From contig NZ_JOIR01000009.1 in the NCBI RefSeq assembly GCF_000720115.1, forward strand, positions 62,001-126,000: a stretch of 64,000 nt of DNA, read 5' to 3'. The notes under the pieces were generated by a model. It was not told the origin of the DNA. It searched no databases and was given only the letters and a program-made list of their open reading frames with translations. Positions within the stretch are counted from its first letter, which is position 1; every line of letters begins with the position of its first letter. Below are positions 54,000 to 62,983 of the stretch, piece after piece. The DNA comes from Streptomyces sp. NRRL F-2580. Its GTDB lineage: Bacteria; Actinomycetota; Actinomycetes; Streptomycetales; Streptomycetaceae. Both the position numbers and the translations under genes were made by a program.

Positions 54000-55478
54000 G
54001 TGAGCGACACCCCATTCGGATTCGGCCTTCCGCCGGAGGAGCCGGACAACGGCGACGAAGGCAAGAAGAAGGGCAGTCAGGGCGGTCAGGGCGGCCCGAA
54101 TCCGTTCGGGTTCCCCGGCATGGGCCTGCCGGGCGGCGCGGGCGGTGCCGGCGGCGCGGGCGGCGCGGGCGGCGCGGGCGGCGCGGGCGGCGCGGGCGGC
54201 GCGGACAATCCGTTCGCCGCGATGTTCGGTGCCATGAACCCGAACGACCTCGGTGCCGCCTTCCAGCAGCTCGGCCAGATGCTGAGCTACGAGGGCGGTC
54301 CCGTGAACTGGGACATGGCCAAGGACATCGCCCGCCAGACCGTCGCGCAGGGCACGGCGGACGGCGTGAAGGACACGAGCGTCGGCATCGCCGAGAAGTC
54401 GGCCGTCCAGGAGGCCGTGCGCCTGGCCGACCACTGGCTGGACGGCGTGACCTCGCTGCCGTCGGGCGCCACGACCGCCGTGGCGTGGAGCCGCGCCGAG
54501 TGGGTCGAGGCGACCCTCCCGGTGTGGAAGGAGCTCGTGGACCCGGTCGCCGAGCGCGTGGGCGCGGCCATGGGCGGCGTCCTGCCCGAGGAGATGCAGG
54601 CCATGGCGGGCCCGCTGCTCGGGATGATGCGCTCCATGGGCGGGGCCATGTTCGGCCAGCAGATCGGCCAGGCCGTGGGCACGCTCGCGGGCGAGGTCGT
54701 CGGCTCGACGGACATCGGGCTGCCGCTCGGCCCGGCCGGCAAGGCCGCGCTGCTGCCGCTGAACATCGAGGCCTTCGGCAAGGACCTGAGCGTCCCCGCG
54801 GACGAGGTGCGGCTGTACCTGGCCCTGCGCGAGGCCGCCCACGCCCGGCTCTTCGCGCACGTGCCGTGGCTGCGCTCGCACCTGTTCGGCGCGGTCGAGG
54901 GCTACGCCCGCGGCATCAAGGTCGACACCTCGAAGCTGGAGGACGTGGTCGGCCAGCTCGACCCGTCGAATCCGGAGCAGCTGCAGGAAGCGCTGCAGGG
55001 CGGCATGTTCCAGCCGCAGGACACCCCCGAGCAGAAGGCCGCCCTGGCCCGCCTGGAGACGGCGCTCGCGCTGGTCGAGGGCTGGGTCGACGCGGTGGTG
55101 CACGAGGCCGCCAAGCCCCGGCTGACCTCGGCGGACGCGATGCGCGAGACCATGCGCCGGCGGCGCGCCTCGGGCGGCCCGGCGGAGCAGACCTTCGCGA
55201 CGCTGATCGGCCTGGAGCTGCGCCCGCGCCGGCTGCGGGACGCCTCCCGGCTCTGGGCCTCGCTCACGGACGCGCGCGGTGTGGACGGCCGTGACGGGCT
55301 GTGGGAGCACCCGGACATGCTGCCGACGGCCTCCGACCTGGACGACCCCGACGGCTTCGTGCACCGCGAGCAGCTGGACTTCTCCGAGATCGACAAGATG
55401 CTCGGCGAGGCCGCCCAGAAGCGCGACAAGCGCGACCAGCGTGACCGGAACGACGAGGACGGCGAAGAGAAGAAGTGA
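54000..55478 (+). CDS. Zincin-like (DUF2342) metalloprotease-family protein
   Basis: The 492-residue protein has a low-complexity Gly/Ala/Pro N-terminus (about 1-70, with eight GGA units) and a helical zincin_2 domain (about 85-470) with REAAHARLFAHVPWL replacing a canonical HExxH. GTG 54000 follows GAGGAAA. Its stop overlaps the NUDIX gene. Protease activity is presumed from family naming only. Confidence 0.83.
   Translation: MSDTPFGFGLPPEEPDNGDEGKKKGSQGGQGGPNPFGFPGMGLPGGAGGAGGAGGAGGAGGAGGAGGADNPFAAMFGAMNPNDLGAAFQQLGQMLSYEGGPVNWDMAKDIARQTVAQGTADGVKDTSVGIAEKSAVQEAVRLADHWLDGVTSLPSGATTAVAWSRAEWVEATLPVWKELVDPVAERVGAAMGGVLPEEMQAMAGPLLGMMRSMGGAMFGQQIGQAVGTLAGEVVGSTDIGLPLGPAGKAALLPLNIEAFGKDLSVPADEVRLYLALREAAHARLFAHVPWLRSHLFGAVEGYARGIKVDTSKLEDVVGQLDPSNPEQLQEALQGGMFQPQDTPEQKAALARLETALALVEGWVDAVVHEAAKPRLTSADAMRETMRRRRASGGPAEQTFATLIGLELRPRRLRDASRLWASLTDARGVDGRDGLWEHPDMLPTASDLDDPDGFVHREQLDFSEIDKMLGEAAQKRDKRDQRDRNDEDGEEKK
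54131..54203 (+). repeat. 9-bp coding microsatellite (Gly-Gly-Ala)8
   Basis: Eight successive GGC-GGC/T-GCG/C units encode (GGA)8 in the zincin-like protein. Six central units are identical at the DNA level, so unit number is likely to vary between strains. Confidence 0.9.
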
Positions 55479-56005
55479 GCCTGCACGAAGACGCGGTCCT
55501 GGTCCTGAAGGGCTACGAGGGTCAGCCCGAGCTGCGCGACGTCTATCTGGAGCACCTCGCCGCCCATCCGGAGGGGGTGTACAAACCGTGCACGGCCGGG
55601 CACCTCACCGGCAGCGCGCTGGTGATCGACCCGCCGCGGCGGCGCGTACTGCTGACCCTGCACAAGAAGCTGGGCATGTGGCTGCAGATGGGCGGCCACT
55701 GCGAGCCCGGCGACGACACCCTTGAGGCCGTGGCGCTGCGCGAGGCGGCCGAGGAGTCGGGCATCGCGTCCGGGCTGAGCCTGCTGCCCGGCGGCCCGGT
55801 GCGCCTGGACCGGCATCCGATCCCGGCGCCGTGCCACTGGCACCTGGACGTGCAGTACGCGGCGCTGGCTCCGGCCGGTGCGGAGGCGGAGATCAGCGAG
55901 GAGTCGCTGGACCTGCGCTGGTTCCCGTACGAGGAGGTGGCTGCGGTGGCCGACACGTCGGTGGTGCGGCTGCTGGAGGCGACCTTGGCGCGGCTCGGGG
56001 GCTGA
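55475..56005 (+). CDS. NUDIX hydrolase
   Basis: The 176-residue protein has the Nudix box GGHCEPGDDTLEAVALREAAEESGI with catalytic REAAEE intact and Asp replacing the first Glu. The substrate, a nucleoside diphosphate derivative, is unknown. The GTG start overlaps the zincin gene stop (GTGA), so the two are co-translated. Confidence 0.88.
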   Translation: MSLHEDAVLVLKGYEGQPELRDVYLEHLAAHPEGVYKPCTAGHLTGSALVIDPPRRRVLLTLHKKLGMWLQMGGHCEPGDDTLEAVALREAAEESGIASGLSLLPGGPVRLDRHPIPAPCHWHLDVQYAALAPAGAEAEISEESLDLRWFPYEEVAAVADTSVVRLLEATLARLGG

Positions 56006-56017
56006 TCCCGGGCACGA

Positions 56018-56052
56018 CGAAGGGGCGGTCCCTCGCGGGGCCGCCCCTTTCG
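56018..56052 (+). terminator. Terminator after the NUDIX gene
   Basis: CGAAGGGGCGG (56018-56028) pairs with CCGCCCCTTTCG (56041-56052), one bulge, 12 bp after the stop and facing the AIM24 operon end. Confidence 0.75.
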
Positions 56053-56105
56053 CCTGCCTGCGAACCGCCGCCCGGGATCAGTCGACCGGGATCAGACGTC
56101 CGGGA

Positions 56106-56861
56106 TCAGTTCCAGGCGTTGTTCTGGTTCTGCGCGTGGGCGCCGTGCTGGCCCATGCCGAACTGGGCCGCGACGCCCTGGCCGAGCTGGGCGTTCTGCG
56201 GCGGCAGCACCTCGCTGGGCTGCACCAGCGCGAAGCCGGTGCCGAGGAAGCTGAGCTCCCAGCCCTCTCCGGTGTTGCCGCGCCGCCGCCAGACTCCGCT
56301 GGAGTGCGTCTGGGCCTGCATCTGCACCCGCAGCGAGGTCGACCAGGCGACGATGGCGTCCGCGTCGGCGTTGACGTACTTGTCGGGCGTGACGTGCATC
56401 ATCAGCGGCTGCCCGGAGGTCATCAGCGCGACCTTGCCGCGGCCGGTGATGTTGAGCTGGTACTTGCCGGAACCGGAGATCCCGTACTGGCTGTCCACCG
56501 CGATGACCTCGGTGTGCAGGGTGGAGTCCAGGGCCAGCACGTAGCTGCTGTCGACCGTGAGGCCCTCCTGGTCCACGTCCACGACGTGGACGTACTGGGC
56601 CAGGTTGGCCAGGTAGACCGTGCCCTGCCCGGAGCAGCGCATGAGGTCCAGGCCCTCGCCGGTGCGGCGGCGGGCGCCCCGCTGGCCGGCGCTCTGGTAC
56701 TCGCCGTCGAAGTCGATGAGGCCCTGGTAGGCGACCATCGCGCCCTTGCGGGCGAGGACGTCGTCGGAGCCGGTCAGCGAGACCCGCAGCAGCTGCGGGT
56801 TCTGGATGGCGTACCGGTCCTGGGACTGGGCCTCGGCGTGGGCGAAAAGTGAGCTCTGCAT
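56106..56861 (-). CDS. AIM24-family protein 3 of the TerD-AIM24 operon
   Basis: The 251-residue beta-helical AIM24 (TIGR00266-like) domain protein has GAMVAYQGLIDF, LMRCSGQGTVYLA and QLNITGRGKVALM, followed by a Gln/Gly-rich tail. There is no signal peptide. It is the last gene of the operon, 16 bp after the previous gene. Function unknown. Confidence 0.85.
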   Translation of the reverse strand: MQSSLFAHAEAQSQDRYAIQNPQLLRVSLTGSDDVLARKGAMVAYQGLIDFDGEYQSAGQRGARRRTGEGLDLMRCSGQGTVYLANLAQYVHVVDVDQEGLTVDSSYVLALDSTLHTEVIAVDSQYGISGSGKYQLNITGRGKVALMTSGQPLMMHVTPDKYVNADADAIVAWSTSLRVQMQAQTHSSGVWRRRGNTGEGWELSFLGTGFALVQPSEVLPPQNAQLGQGVAAQFGMGQHGAHAQNQNNAWN

Positions 56862-56877
56862 GATGTGTCCCCTCCCC

Positions 56878-57567
56878 TCAGCCCCGGGCCCGGAGCCGGT
56901 CGGTGCTGTCCTCGCTGGGCTGTACGACGACGATGCCCTGGCCGGAGAAGGCCATCTGGTAGGCCTCCCCGCTGCCCCGGCCGATCATCGACGAGGCCTT
57001 GAAGCTGCGCTTGCCCTTGACCTTGAGATTCGGCGACCAGGCGACGAGCGCGTCCGGGTCGACGTACGTCTCGTCCTCGCCGCGGCCGCAGTCGACCACG
57101 ATCGGGGTGCCGCGGGAGGTCAGGGCGACCCAGCCGGTACCCGCGACCTGCACGTTGAACAGGCCCTGGCCGGCGAACTTGGCAAGACCCTTGACCCGCT
57201 CGACGCCCCACTGGAGGTGCGCGTCGAAGGCGAGCAGGTTGGTGCCGTTGACCGAGAGCGAGTCGTTCTGGAGGTTGATGACGACGACGTCGGCGCCGTA
57301 GTCGGCGAGGTAGAGCAGGCCGTCGCCGGTGCACTTCATCAGCGGTGCGCCCTCGCCGGTGATCCACTGCGAGGCCATCTGGCGGACGGCCGGCGGGTTG
57401 GGCTCGTACTGCACGAAGCCCTCGTAGGCGACCATCGAGCCGGTGCGGGCGAAGAGGTCCTGGCCGCTCTGCATGGCGACCTTGAGCATGGCCCGGCCGT
57501 GGTTCTCCATGCGGGCCGTGACGGGCGTCGGGGCGAAGCCCGCGAGCTGCTGGTTCATTGCGTTCAT
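56878..57567 (-). CDS. AIM24-family protein 2 of the TerD-AIM24 operon
   Basis: The 229-residue protein is a paralogue of its neighbours: GSMVAYEGFVQY, LMKCTGDGLLYLADYG and FNVQVAGTGWVALTS. ATG 57567 follows GAGGGAG, 11 bp after the TerD-AIM24 gene. All three proteins repeat the order MVxYxG ... LM(R/K)C(T/S)G ... GxG. Confidence 0.85.
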   Translation of the reverse strand: MNAMNQQLAGFAPTPVTARMENHGRAMLKVAMQSGQDLFARTGSMVAYEGFVQYEPNPPAVRQMASQWITGEGAPLMKCTGDGLLYLADYGADVVVINLQNDSLSVNGTNLLAFDAHLQWGVERVKGLAKFAGQGLFNVQVAGTGWVALTSRGTPIVVDCGRGEDETYVDPDALVAWSPNLKVKGKRSFKASSMIGRGSGEAYQMAFSGQGIVVVQPSEDSTDRLRARG

Positions 57568-57578
57568 GTCGGGCTCCC

Positions 57579-59219
57579 TCAGACCTCGTACGGCTGGACG
57601 ACGATGAAGTTGCCGGGAGCGCCGCGGAACTGGAGGTTCACGGTCTCCCCGCTGTGGCCGGGGTAGGCGTTGCGCCGCAGCCGGACCTGGCTGGACAGGA
57701 TCACCTGCGAGGCGGAGGACCACGCCACGATGGCGTTGCTGTCCGCGAAGGTGGTCGGGGTGACGGGCAGGACCACCGGGACGCCGTGCGTCTTGACGAT
57801 GACCGTTCCCGTGCCCTGGAACTGCATGGTGAACAGGGCGCCGCCGGGGATGCCGTGGCCCTCGATGCGGCGGACCTCGTGCTGGAGCGACTCGTCGAAG
57901 GCGAGGACGGCCTCGGCGGAGACGCAGATCCCGTCGCCTTGGAGCTCGATGGCGTGCAGGTGGGAGCCGTCCTCGGCGAGGAAGACCTGGCCGCGGCCGG
58001 TGCAGCGCATGAGCTGCATCTCCTGGCCGGTGGCGTTGCCGACGATGCGGCCGGCGAAGCCCGCTCCCTTGTAGCTGAAGTCGACCTTGCCCTGGTACAG
58101 GACCATGCTGCCCTGGCGGGCGAGGACGGCCTGGCCGCCCATCGCCAGGTCGACGCGCATGAGCTGCGCGTTCTGCGGGGTCCAGCGGGCGCCCGTGGGG
58201 GCTTCCTTGTACGGCTGGAGGGCGGCCGCGAGCCCGGCGCCGACGGGGGCGGCCTGGGGGGCGTAGCCGGGCTGCTGGCCCGGGACCTGGCCGGGGACCT
58301 GCCCGGGGACCTGGCCGTAGCCCGGCTGCTGCCCGTAGGGCGCGGGGGCCGGCGCGGGCGGCGGGACCTGGCCCGGGTACTGGCCGGGAACCTGTCCGGG
58401 GACCTGGCCGTACGAGGGCTGCTGCGGCTGCGGCTGCCCGTACGGGGCGGGGGCCGGCGGGGCGAGCGGCGCGGCCATGGTGGGTGCGGCGTGCACCGGG
58501 GCCGGGGCGGCGGGCTGCTGGTACTGCGGCTGCGGAGCCGGGGTGGGCGCGGGGGCGCCGAAGGACGGCGCGGGCGCGGGAGCCTGGGCGGGCGCCGGGG
58601 CGCCGAAGGACGGAGCCGGGGCGGCAGCCTGCGGCGGCGGGGCGAACCCGGGCGCGGCCGCGGCGGGCGCCTGCTGCGCGGGCTGCGCCTCCTCGGCGAC
58701 CTCGCCGCCGAAGTTCCTCAGCAGCGCGTCGAGGCCGCCGTCGAAGCCCTGGCCGACGGCGGCGAAGCGCCACACGTCCTTGAGGTAGAGGTCACCGAGC
58801 ATCACGGCCCGCTCGGTCGTGAACTCCGAGCCGGTGAAGGCGTACCGGACGACCTCTTCGCCGCCGGCCACGATCCGGATGTAACCCGGACCGATCTGCG
58901 ACATCTGTCCGGCGCCGTCGATGGTGGCGGTGAAGGACAGCTTGTGGATGGACGCCGGAATGCGGTCCAGGGTCACCCGGAAGGATTCGGTGTCACCGGA
59001 CTGCGCGCCGAGTTGCTGAATGGACTCTTCCGGCGACTTCGGCTGGTTGAAGAAGACGAAGTAGCGGTCGTCCGACAGCTGCTCGTTGACGTCGAGCCCG
59101 AAACAGCTGATGTCGAAGGTGAGTCCGGGCCCGGCGATCTGGACGCCTACGTACAGATCGGTGCCCGCCGTGAGATCACTGATCTTGGCCTTGTGGCCGC
59201 GTTGGAATTCCCTGGCCAT
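57579..59219 (-). CDS. TerD-AIM24 fusion protein with long Pro/Ala/Gln linker
   Basis: The 546-residue protein has a TerD domain (about 1-173; Ca-binding-type DLYVGVQIAGPGLTFDISCFGLD, FVFFNQPKSPEESIQQLG), a disordered linker of about 165 residues (YGQVPGQVPGQYPGQ-type and PAPSFGAPAP repeats) and an AIM24 domain (about 345-546). TerD proteins belong to tellurite/stress-response systems that bind Ca2+. It heads a three-gene operon. Confidence 0.88.
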   Translation of the reverse strand: MAREFQRGHKAKISDLTAGTDLYVGVQIAGPGLTFDISCFGLDVNEQLSDDRYFVFFNQPKSPEESIQQLGAQSGDTESFRVTLDRIPASIHKLSFTATIDGAGQMSQIGPGYIRIVAGGEEVVRYAFTGSEFTTERAVMLGDLYLKDVWRFAAVGQGFDGGLDALLRNFGGEVAEEAQPAQQAPAAAAPGFAPPPQAAAPAPSFGAPAPAQAPAPAPSFGAPAPTPAPQPQYQQPAAPAPVHAAPTMAAPLAPPAPAPYGQPQPQQPSYGQVPGQVPGQYPGQVPPPAPAPAPYGQQPGYGQVPGQVPGQVPGQQPGYAPQAAPVGAGLAAALQPYKEAPTGARWTPQNAQLMRVDLAMGGQAVLARQGSMVLYQGKVDFSYKGAGFAGRIVGNATGQEMQLMRCTGRGQVFLAEDGSHLHAIELQGDGICVSAEAVLAFDESLQHEVRRIEGHGIPGGALFTMQFQGTGTVIVKTHGVPVVLPVTPTTFADSNAIVAWSSASQVILSSQVRLRRNAYPGHSGETVNLQFRGAPGNFIVVQPYEV

Positions 59220-59358
59220 ACGTAACGACCGTCCCCCATCCCGACTGTGAATGCGTGCCGCTCAGGCTAACGGCAACTGCCGACATCCGGCCAAGTCGGT
59301 ACCGACCCGGTACATATCACGCTGTGTGACATGACGGGCGGGTACAGGATCTTCCGGC

Positions 59359-59898
59359 TCATTCGTCGCGGGCGGCGGGAACCTTCGGAAGGCGCTCGGC
59401 CGCCACCACTCCCTCCAGGTACCCGCGGGCCCGCTCGGTGCGCGGGTACGCCTCCAGCAGCTCCCAGAAACTGGGCCCGTGGCCGGGCACGAGGAGGTGG
59501 GCCAGCTCGTGCAGGAGCACGTAGTCGACGACGTACTCCGGCATGCCCTGGATGCGGTGCGAGAGCCGGATGCTGCCTTCGGCCGGGGTGCAGGAGCCCC
59601 AGCGGGTGTTCTGGTTGGTGACCCAGCGGACCGAGCGGGGGCGGGCGCGGCCGCCGAAGTACTGCTCGGACAGACGCTCGGCGCGCTCGGTGAGTTCCGC
59701 GTCCCCGAGGGTGCGTTTGCTCTCCTGGGCGGCGAGCTTGTCGAGCATGACACCCACCCAGCGCTGCTCCTCCGCCTCGGACATCCGGGCAGGGATGAGG
59801 ACGACCGTACGGTCACCCTCGCGATAGGCGGATACGGTCCTGCGGCGGCGCGCGCTCCGGCGGACTTCGACGGCGCGCTGCGGTGGATCGGCGGACAC
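59359..59898 (-). CDS. YgjP-like (DUF45/M48-type) zinc metallopeptidase
   Basis: The 179-residue protein has NTRWGSCTPAEGSIRLSH and the zinc motif LLHELAHLLVPGHGPSFW (HExxH plus a third His). GTG 59898 (VSADPPQRAVEVRRS) is the likely start; the frame extends to an ATG at 59997. The proteolytic target is unknown. Confidence 0.82.
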   Translation of the reverse strand: MSADPPQRAVEVRRSARRRRTVSAYREGDRTVVLIPARMSEAEEQRWVGVMLDKLAAQESKRTLGDAELTERAERLSEQYFGGRARPRSVRWVTNQNTRWGSCTPAEGSIRLSHRIQGMPEYVVDYVLLHELAHLLVPGHGPSFWELLEAYPRTERARGYLEGVVAAERLPKVPAARDE

Positions 59899-60124
59899 GC
59901 CACGACGGTACCCGGTGGCGGCGGCTGAAGTCCCGCCCGTCCGGGGTTCGAACGTGAGCGATGCGGAGCCGATATCAGGAACGGCATTTCCCTTCATCTC
60001 ATATGCCTAATACCCCTCGCCTGTGGACAAATTCACGCAGGGATTCCGGCGGACGGGCAGTGTTGTGGGAGAGCCGGAAAAAGGGGCGGCTCGAGTCCGC
60101 ACGGGAAATCGAGGGGGATCGGTC

Positions 60125-61267
60125 ATGTATCCGAAGGTGAAGCCCGCGCTGGCGCGGGCCTGGCGGGACCGGGAGACGGTGCAGTTCGGGGTGACCCCCG
60201 CCCACGCGGTGGTGCTCGGCCCGGTGGACACGGCGACGGGCACGCTCATCGACCGGATCGACGGGACGCGGGGGATGGAGCTGCTGCGGGCCGAGGCCAC
60301 GGGCATGGGGCTGCCGGACGGCCAGGCCGACGCGCTCGTCAGGCGGCTGGCGGGGGCCGGTCTGCTCGACGACGCCACGGCGGGCGGCCCGCGGGCCCAG
60401 GCCGTGCGCGGTCATCCGGAGGTCCTGGAGCGGCTGGGGCCCGATCTGGGCTCCCTCTCCCTGGTCCACCGGGAGCCGGGCGGGGACTTGCGGGGTGTCG
60501 CCGCGCGCCGGGCGATACGGGTCCGGGTGCGCGGGAGCGGACGGGTGGGCGCCGTGATCGCCGCGGTCCTGGCGGGAGCCGGCGTGGGCCGGGTCGAGGT
60601 GCTCGACGGGGGCCGGGTGGAACCGGCGGACGTGGCGCCGGGCGGGCTGGATCCCGGGAGCGTGGGCCGGCTGCGGGCGGAGGCCGCGGGGAAGCTGGTG
60701 CGCGGGTCCGCCCCGGGGCGCGCCCCTCGGGCCGGGGAGGAGGAGGGGGCGGAGCCGCGGCTGGCCCTGGTGGTGGTCGCGCCGCGGGACGGGCTGCACG
60801 CCTGGGCACCCGATCCGGACACCGCGGCCGACTGGGTCGCCGCGGGCGTCCCGCACCTGTACGCGGGGGTGTTGGAGGGGACGGGACTGGTGGGGCCGCT
60901 GGTCCTGCCGGGGGCGACGGCCTGTGCGGGGTGCATGGAGCGCGACCGCGTGGACCGGGACGCGGCCTGGCCCCGGATGCTGGTCCAGTGGCGCTCGGCC
61001 CACCGCCGCCGCGCGAGCGCCGCCTGCGACCTGGGCCTGTCCACGGCGGTGGCCGGCCTGGCCGCGGCCCACGCGCTCTCCTTCCTCGACGGTGAACTGC
61101 CCGCGTCCACCGCCACCCGCTGGGAGGCCGCCCTCCCCTCCCTCCACTGGGAATCCGCCCCGGTCCTCCCCCATCCCGACTGCCCCTGCGGCGCGCACAC
61201 GGAACGCACGGCCACCCCGCGGGAAGCCGGGGAAGGTGCCCTCCTCCGAGCCGCGAGGAGGTCATGA
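60125..61267 (+). CDS. Stand-alone ThiF/E1-like adenylyltransferase-type protein
   Basis: The 380-residue protein has an N-terminal winged-helix-like region (1-125) and a ThiF-type Rossmann core (VRVRGSGRVGAVIAAVLAGAGVGRVEVLDGG). It also has zinc Cys pairs in ACAGCMERDR and HPDCPCG, as in the ThiF-like domains of azoline-peptide (TOMM) systems. No YcaO, precursor or sulfur carrier gene is nearby. ATG 60125 follows CGAGGGGGATC. Confidence 0.72.
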   Translation: MYPKVKPALARAWRDRETVQFGVTPAHAVVLGPVDTATGTLIDRIDGTRGMELLRAEATGMGLPDGQADALVRRLAGAGLLDDATAGGPRAQAVRGHPEVLERLGPDLGSLSLVHREPGGDLRGVAARRAIRVRVRGSGRVGAVIAAVLAGAGVGRVEVLDGGRVEPADVAPGGLDPGSVGRLRAEAAGKLVRGSAPGRAPRAGEEEGAEPRLALVVVAPRDGLHAWAPDPDTAADWVAAGVPHLYAGVLEGTGLVGPLVLPGATACAGCMERDRVDRDAAWPRMLVQWRSAHRRRASAACDLGLSTAVAGLAAAHALSFLDGELPASTATRWEAALPSLHWESAPVLPHPDCPCGAHTERTATPREAGEGALLRAARRS

Positions 61268-61322
61268 CAGGATGCGGAGAACCGCTGTTCGCGGCCCAGC
61301 TGTCTGGGAAATGGAGGGGCGT

Positions 61323-62651
61323 ATGTCTGATCTTCCCCGGAAGGCGGTCACCCGCACCGTCAAGCTGGCCGCGCTGCCGCTCGGCTTCGCGGGACGGGCC
61401 ACCTGGGGCCTGGGCAAGCGGATCGGGGGCAAGTCCGCGGAGATCGTCGCGGGCGAGCTCCAGAAGCGCACCGCCGAGCAGTTGTTCCGCACGCTCGGGG
61501 AGCTGAAGGGCGGTGCCATGAAGTTCGGGCAGGCCCTGTCGGTCTTCGAGTCGGCGCTGCCCGAGGAGGTCGCCGGGCCCTACCGGGCGGCGCTGACCAA
61601 GCTCCAGGAGGCGGCTCCGCCGCTGCCCGCGGCGACGGTGCACCGGGTGCTGGCGGACCGTCTCGGTGCGGACTGGCGGGAGCTGTTCGAGGAGTTCGAG
61701 GACAAGCCGGCCGCGGCGGCCTCGATCGGGCAGGTGCACCGGGCGGTGTGGCACGACGGCCGGCAGGTCGCGGTCAAGGTCCAGTACCCGGGGGCCGGTG
61801 AGGCGCTGCTGTCGGACCTGAAGCAGCTGGGCCGGTTCGCGGGGCTGCTGGGGCCGCTGATCCCCGGCATGGAGATCAAGCCGCTGATCAAGGAGTTGCG
61901 CGACCGGGTCGCCGAGGAGCTCGACTACGAGCTGGAGGCCGAGGCCCAGCGGACCCACGCGGACGCCTTCGAGGACGATCCGGACGTGGTCGTGCCGGAT
62001 GTCGTGCACCAGGGCGACCAGGTGTTGGTGACCGAGTGGATGGAGGGGACGCCGCTGTCGGAGGTGATAGCCGACGGCACCGAGGAGGAACGCGACCGCG
62101 CCGGACAGCTGCTGGCCCGGTTCCTCTTCTCCGGTCCCGCGCGCACGGGTCTGCTGCACGCGGATCCGCACCCGGGCAACTTCCGGCTGATACCGGGGGC
62201 GGACGGCCGGATGCGGCTGGGCGTGCTGGACTTCGGCACGGTCGACCGGCTGCCGGGCGGCTGGCCCAAGCCGATCGGCAGGTCGCTGCGGATGACGCTG
62301 GACGGTGACGCCGAGGGGGTCTACGGGCACCTGCGCGCCGAGGGGTTCGTGAAGGAGTCCATCGAGCTGGACCCCGACGCGGTGCTGGACTACCTCAAGC
62401 CGATCATCGAGCCGGCCGAGGCCGAGGAGTTCACCTTCACCCGGCCGTGGCTGCGCGGCCAGGCGGCGCGGATCGCCGATCCGCGCTCCCCCGCACACCA
62501 GTTGGGCCGGCAGATCAACCTGCCGCCTTCGTACCTGCTGATCCACCGGGTGACGCTGAGCACGATCGGGGTGCTGTGTCAGCTGGGCGCGACGGTGCGG
62601 CTGCGGGACGAACTGGACGCCTGGCTGCCGGGGTTCGCCTCCGCCGAGTGA
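61323..62651 (+). CDS. ABC1/AarF/UbiB-family atypical kinase
   Basis: The 442-residue protein carries the UbiB-family KxGQ motif (GGAMKFGQALSVF), the Ala-rich loop AAASIGQVHRA, VAVKVQYPG, the catalytic HADPHPGNFRL and the metal motif LDFGTVDRLP. ATG 61323 follows GGAGGGG. A homologue adjoins whiB7 in mycobacteria (Rv3197), so linkage to wblC here looks ancient. Confidence 0.9.
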   Translation: MSDLPRKAVTRTVKLAALPLGFAGRATWGLGKRIGGKSAEIVAGELQKRTAEQLFRTLGELKGGAMKFGQALSVFESALPEEVAGPYRAALTKLQEAAPPLPAATVHRVLADRLGADWRELFEEFEDKPAAAASIGQVHRAVWHDGRQVAVKVQYPGAGEALLSDLKQLGRFAGLLGPLIPGMEIKPLIKELRDRVAEELDYELEAEAQRTHADAFEDDPDVVVPDVVHQGDQVLVTEWMEGTPLSEVIADGTEEERDRAGQLLARFLFSGPARTGLLHADPHPGNFRLIPGADGRMRLGVLDFGTVDRLPGGWPKPIGRSLRMTLDGDAEGVYGHLRAEGFVKESIELDPDAVLDYLKPIIEPAEAEEFTFTRPWLRGQAARIADPRSPAHQLGRQINLPPSYLLIHRVTLSTIGVLCQLGATVRLRDELDAWLPGFASAE

Positions 62652-62676
62652 CTCCGTAGGACCCGGATCCCCGGCG

Positions 62677-62883
62677 TCACCACCAGGAGGAGTCGAGCCT
62701 GCCTTCGATCGCCCGGAGGTTGGCGCGCGCGCAGTCGACGCAGAAGTACTGTCTGGTCCCGTTCTCCACCGAGCAGGTCCAGGTGGGCGGGGCGCCGTCG
62801 GGGGACTCTGTGCCACAGCGCGCGCAGACAACGGGCTGGGCCTCGGATCCCGACGGGGTGGGGTGGGGAGTCGGCTGGTCCAC
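62677..62883 (-). CDS. Small zinc-ribbon protein
   Basis: The 68-residue protein has two CxxC pairs (VVCARCGTES and YFCVDCARANLRAIEGRLDSSWW), probably binding one zinc. GTG 62883 directly follows CTGGAG, an unusually short spacing. Function unknown. Confidence 0.7.
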   Translation of the reverse strand: MDQPTPHPTPSGSEAQPVVCARCGTESPDGAPPTWTCSVENGTRQYFCVDCARANLRAIEGRLDSSWW

Positions 62884-62929
62884 CTCCAGACGATATCCCC
62901 GTGAGGGGTGGACTGCCGTCCGCAACGCA

Positions 62930-62965
62930 CCGGGGGGACCGGTCCGTTCGGACCGGTCCCCCCGG
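62930..62965. terminator. 17-bp hairpin ending the wblC operon
   Basis: Perfectly complementary 17-nt arms (62930-62946 and 62949-62965, centred on ACCGGTCCG-TT-CGGACCGGT) form a stem with a TT loop, 18 bp beyond the 62984 stop. Confidence 0.88.
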
Positions 62966-62983
62966 GGATGCCGTTTTCGGCTC

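Noticed and set aside
53808..55364. N-terminal extension of the SDR gene to 904 codons
   Set aside because: The extra 519 codons are antisense to the zincin-like gene and show no domain; homologues start near 53807.
58260..58420. Regular repeats that could suggest a CRISPR array
   Set aside because: They encode VPGQVPGQ-type linker repeats in frame in the TerD-AIM24 protein; there are no unique spacers or cas genes.
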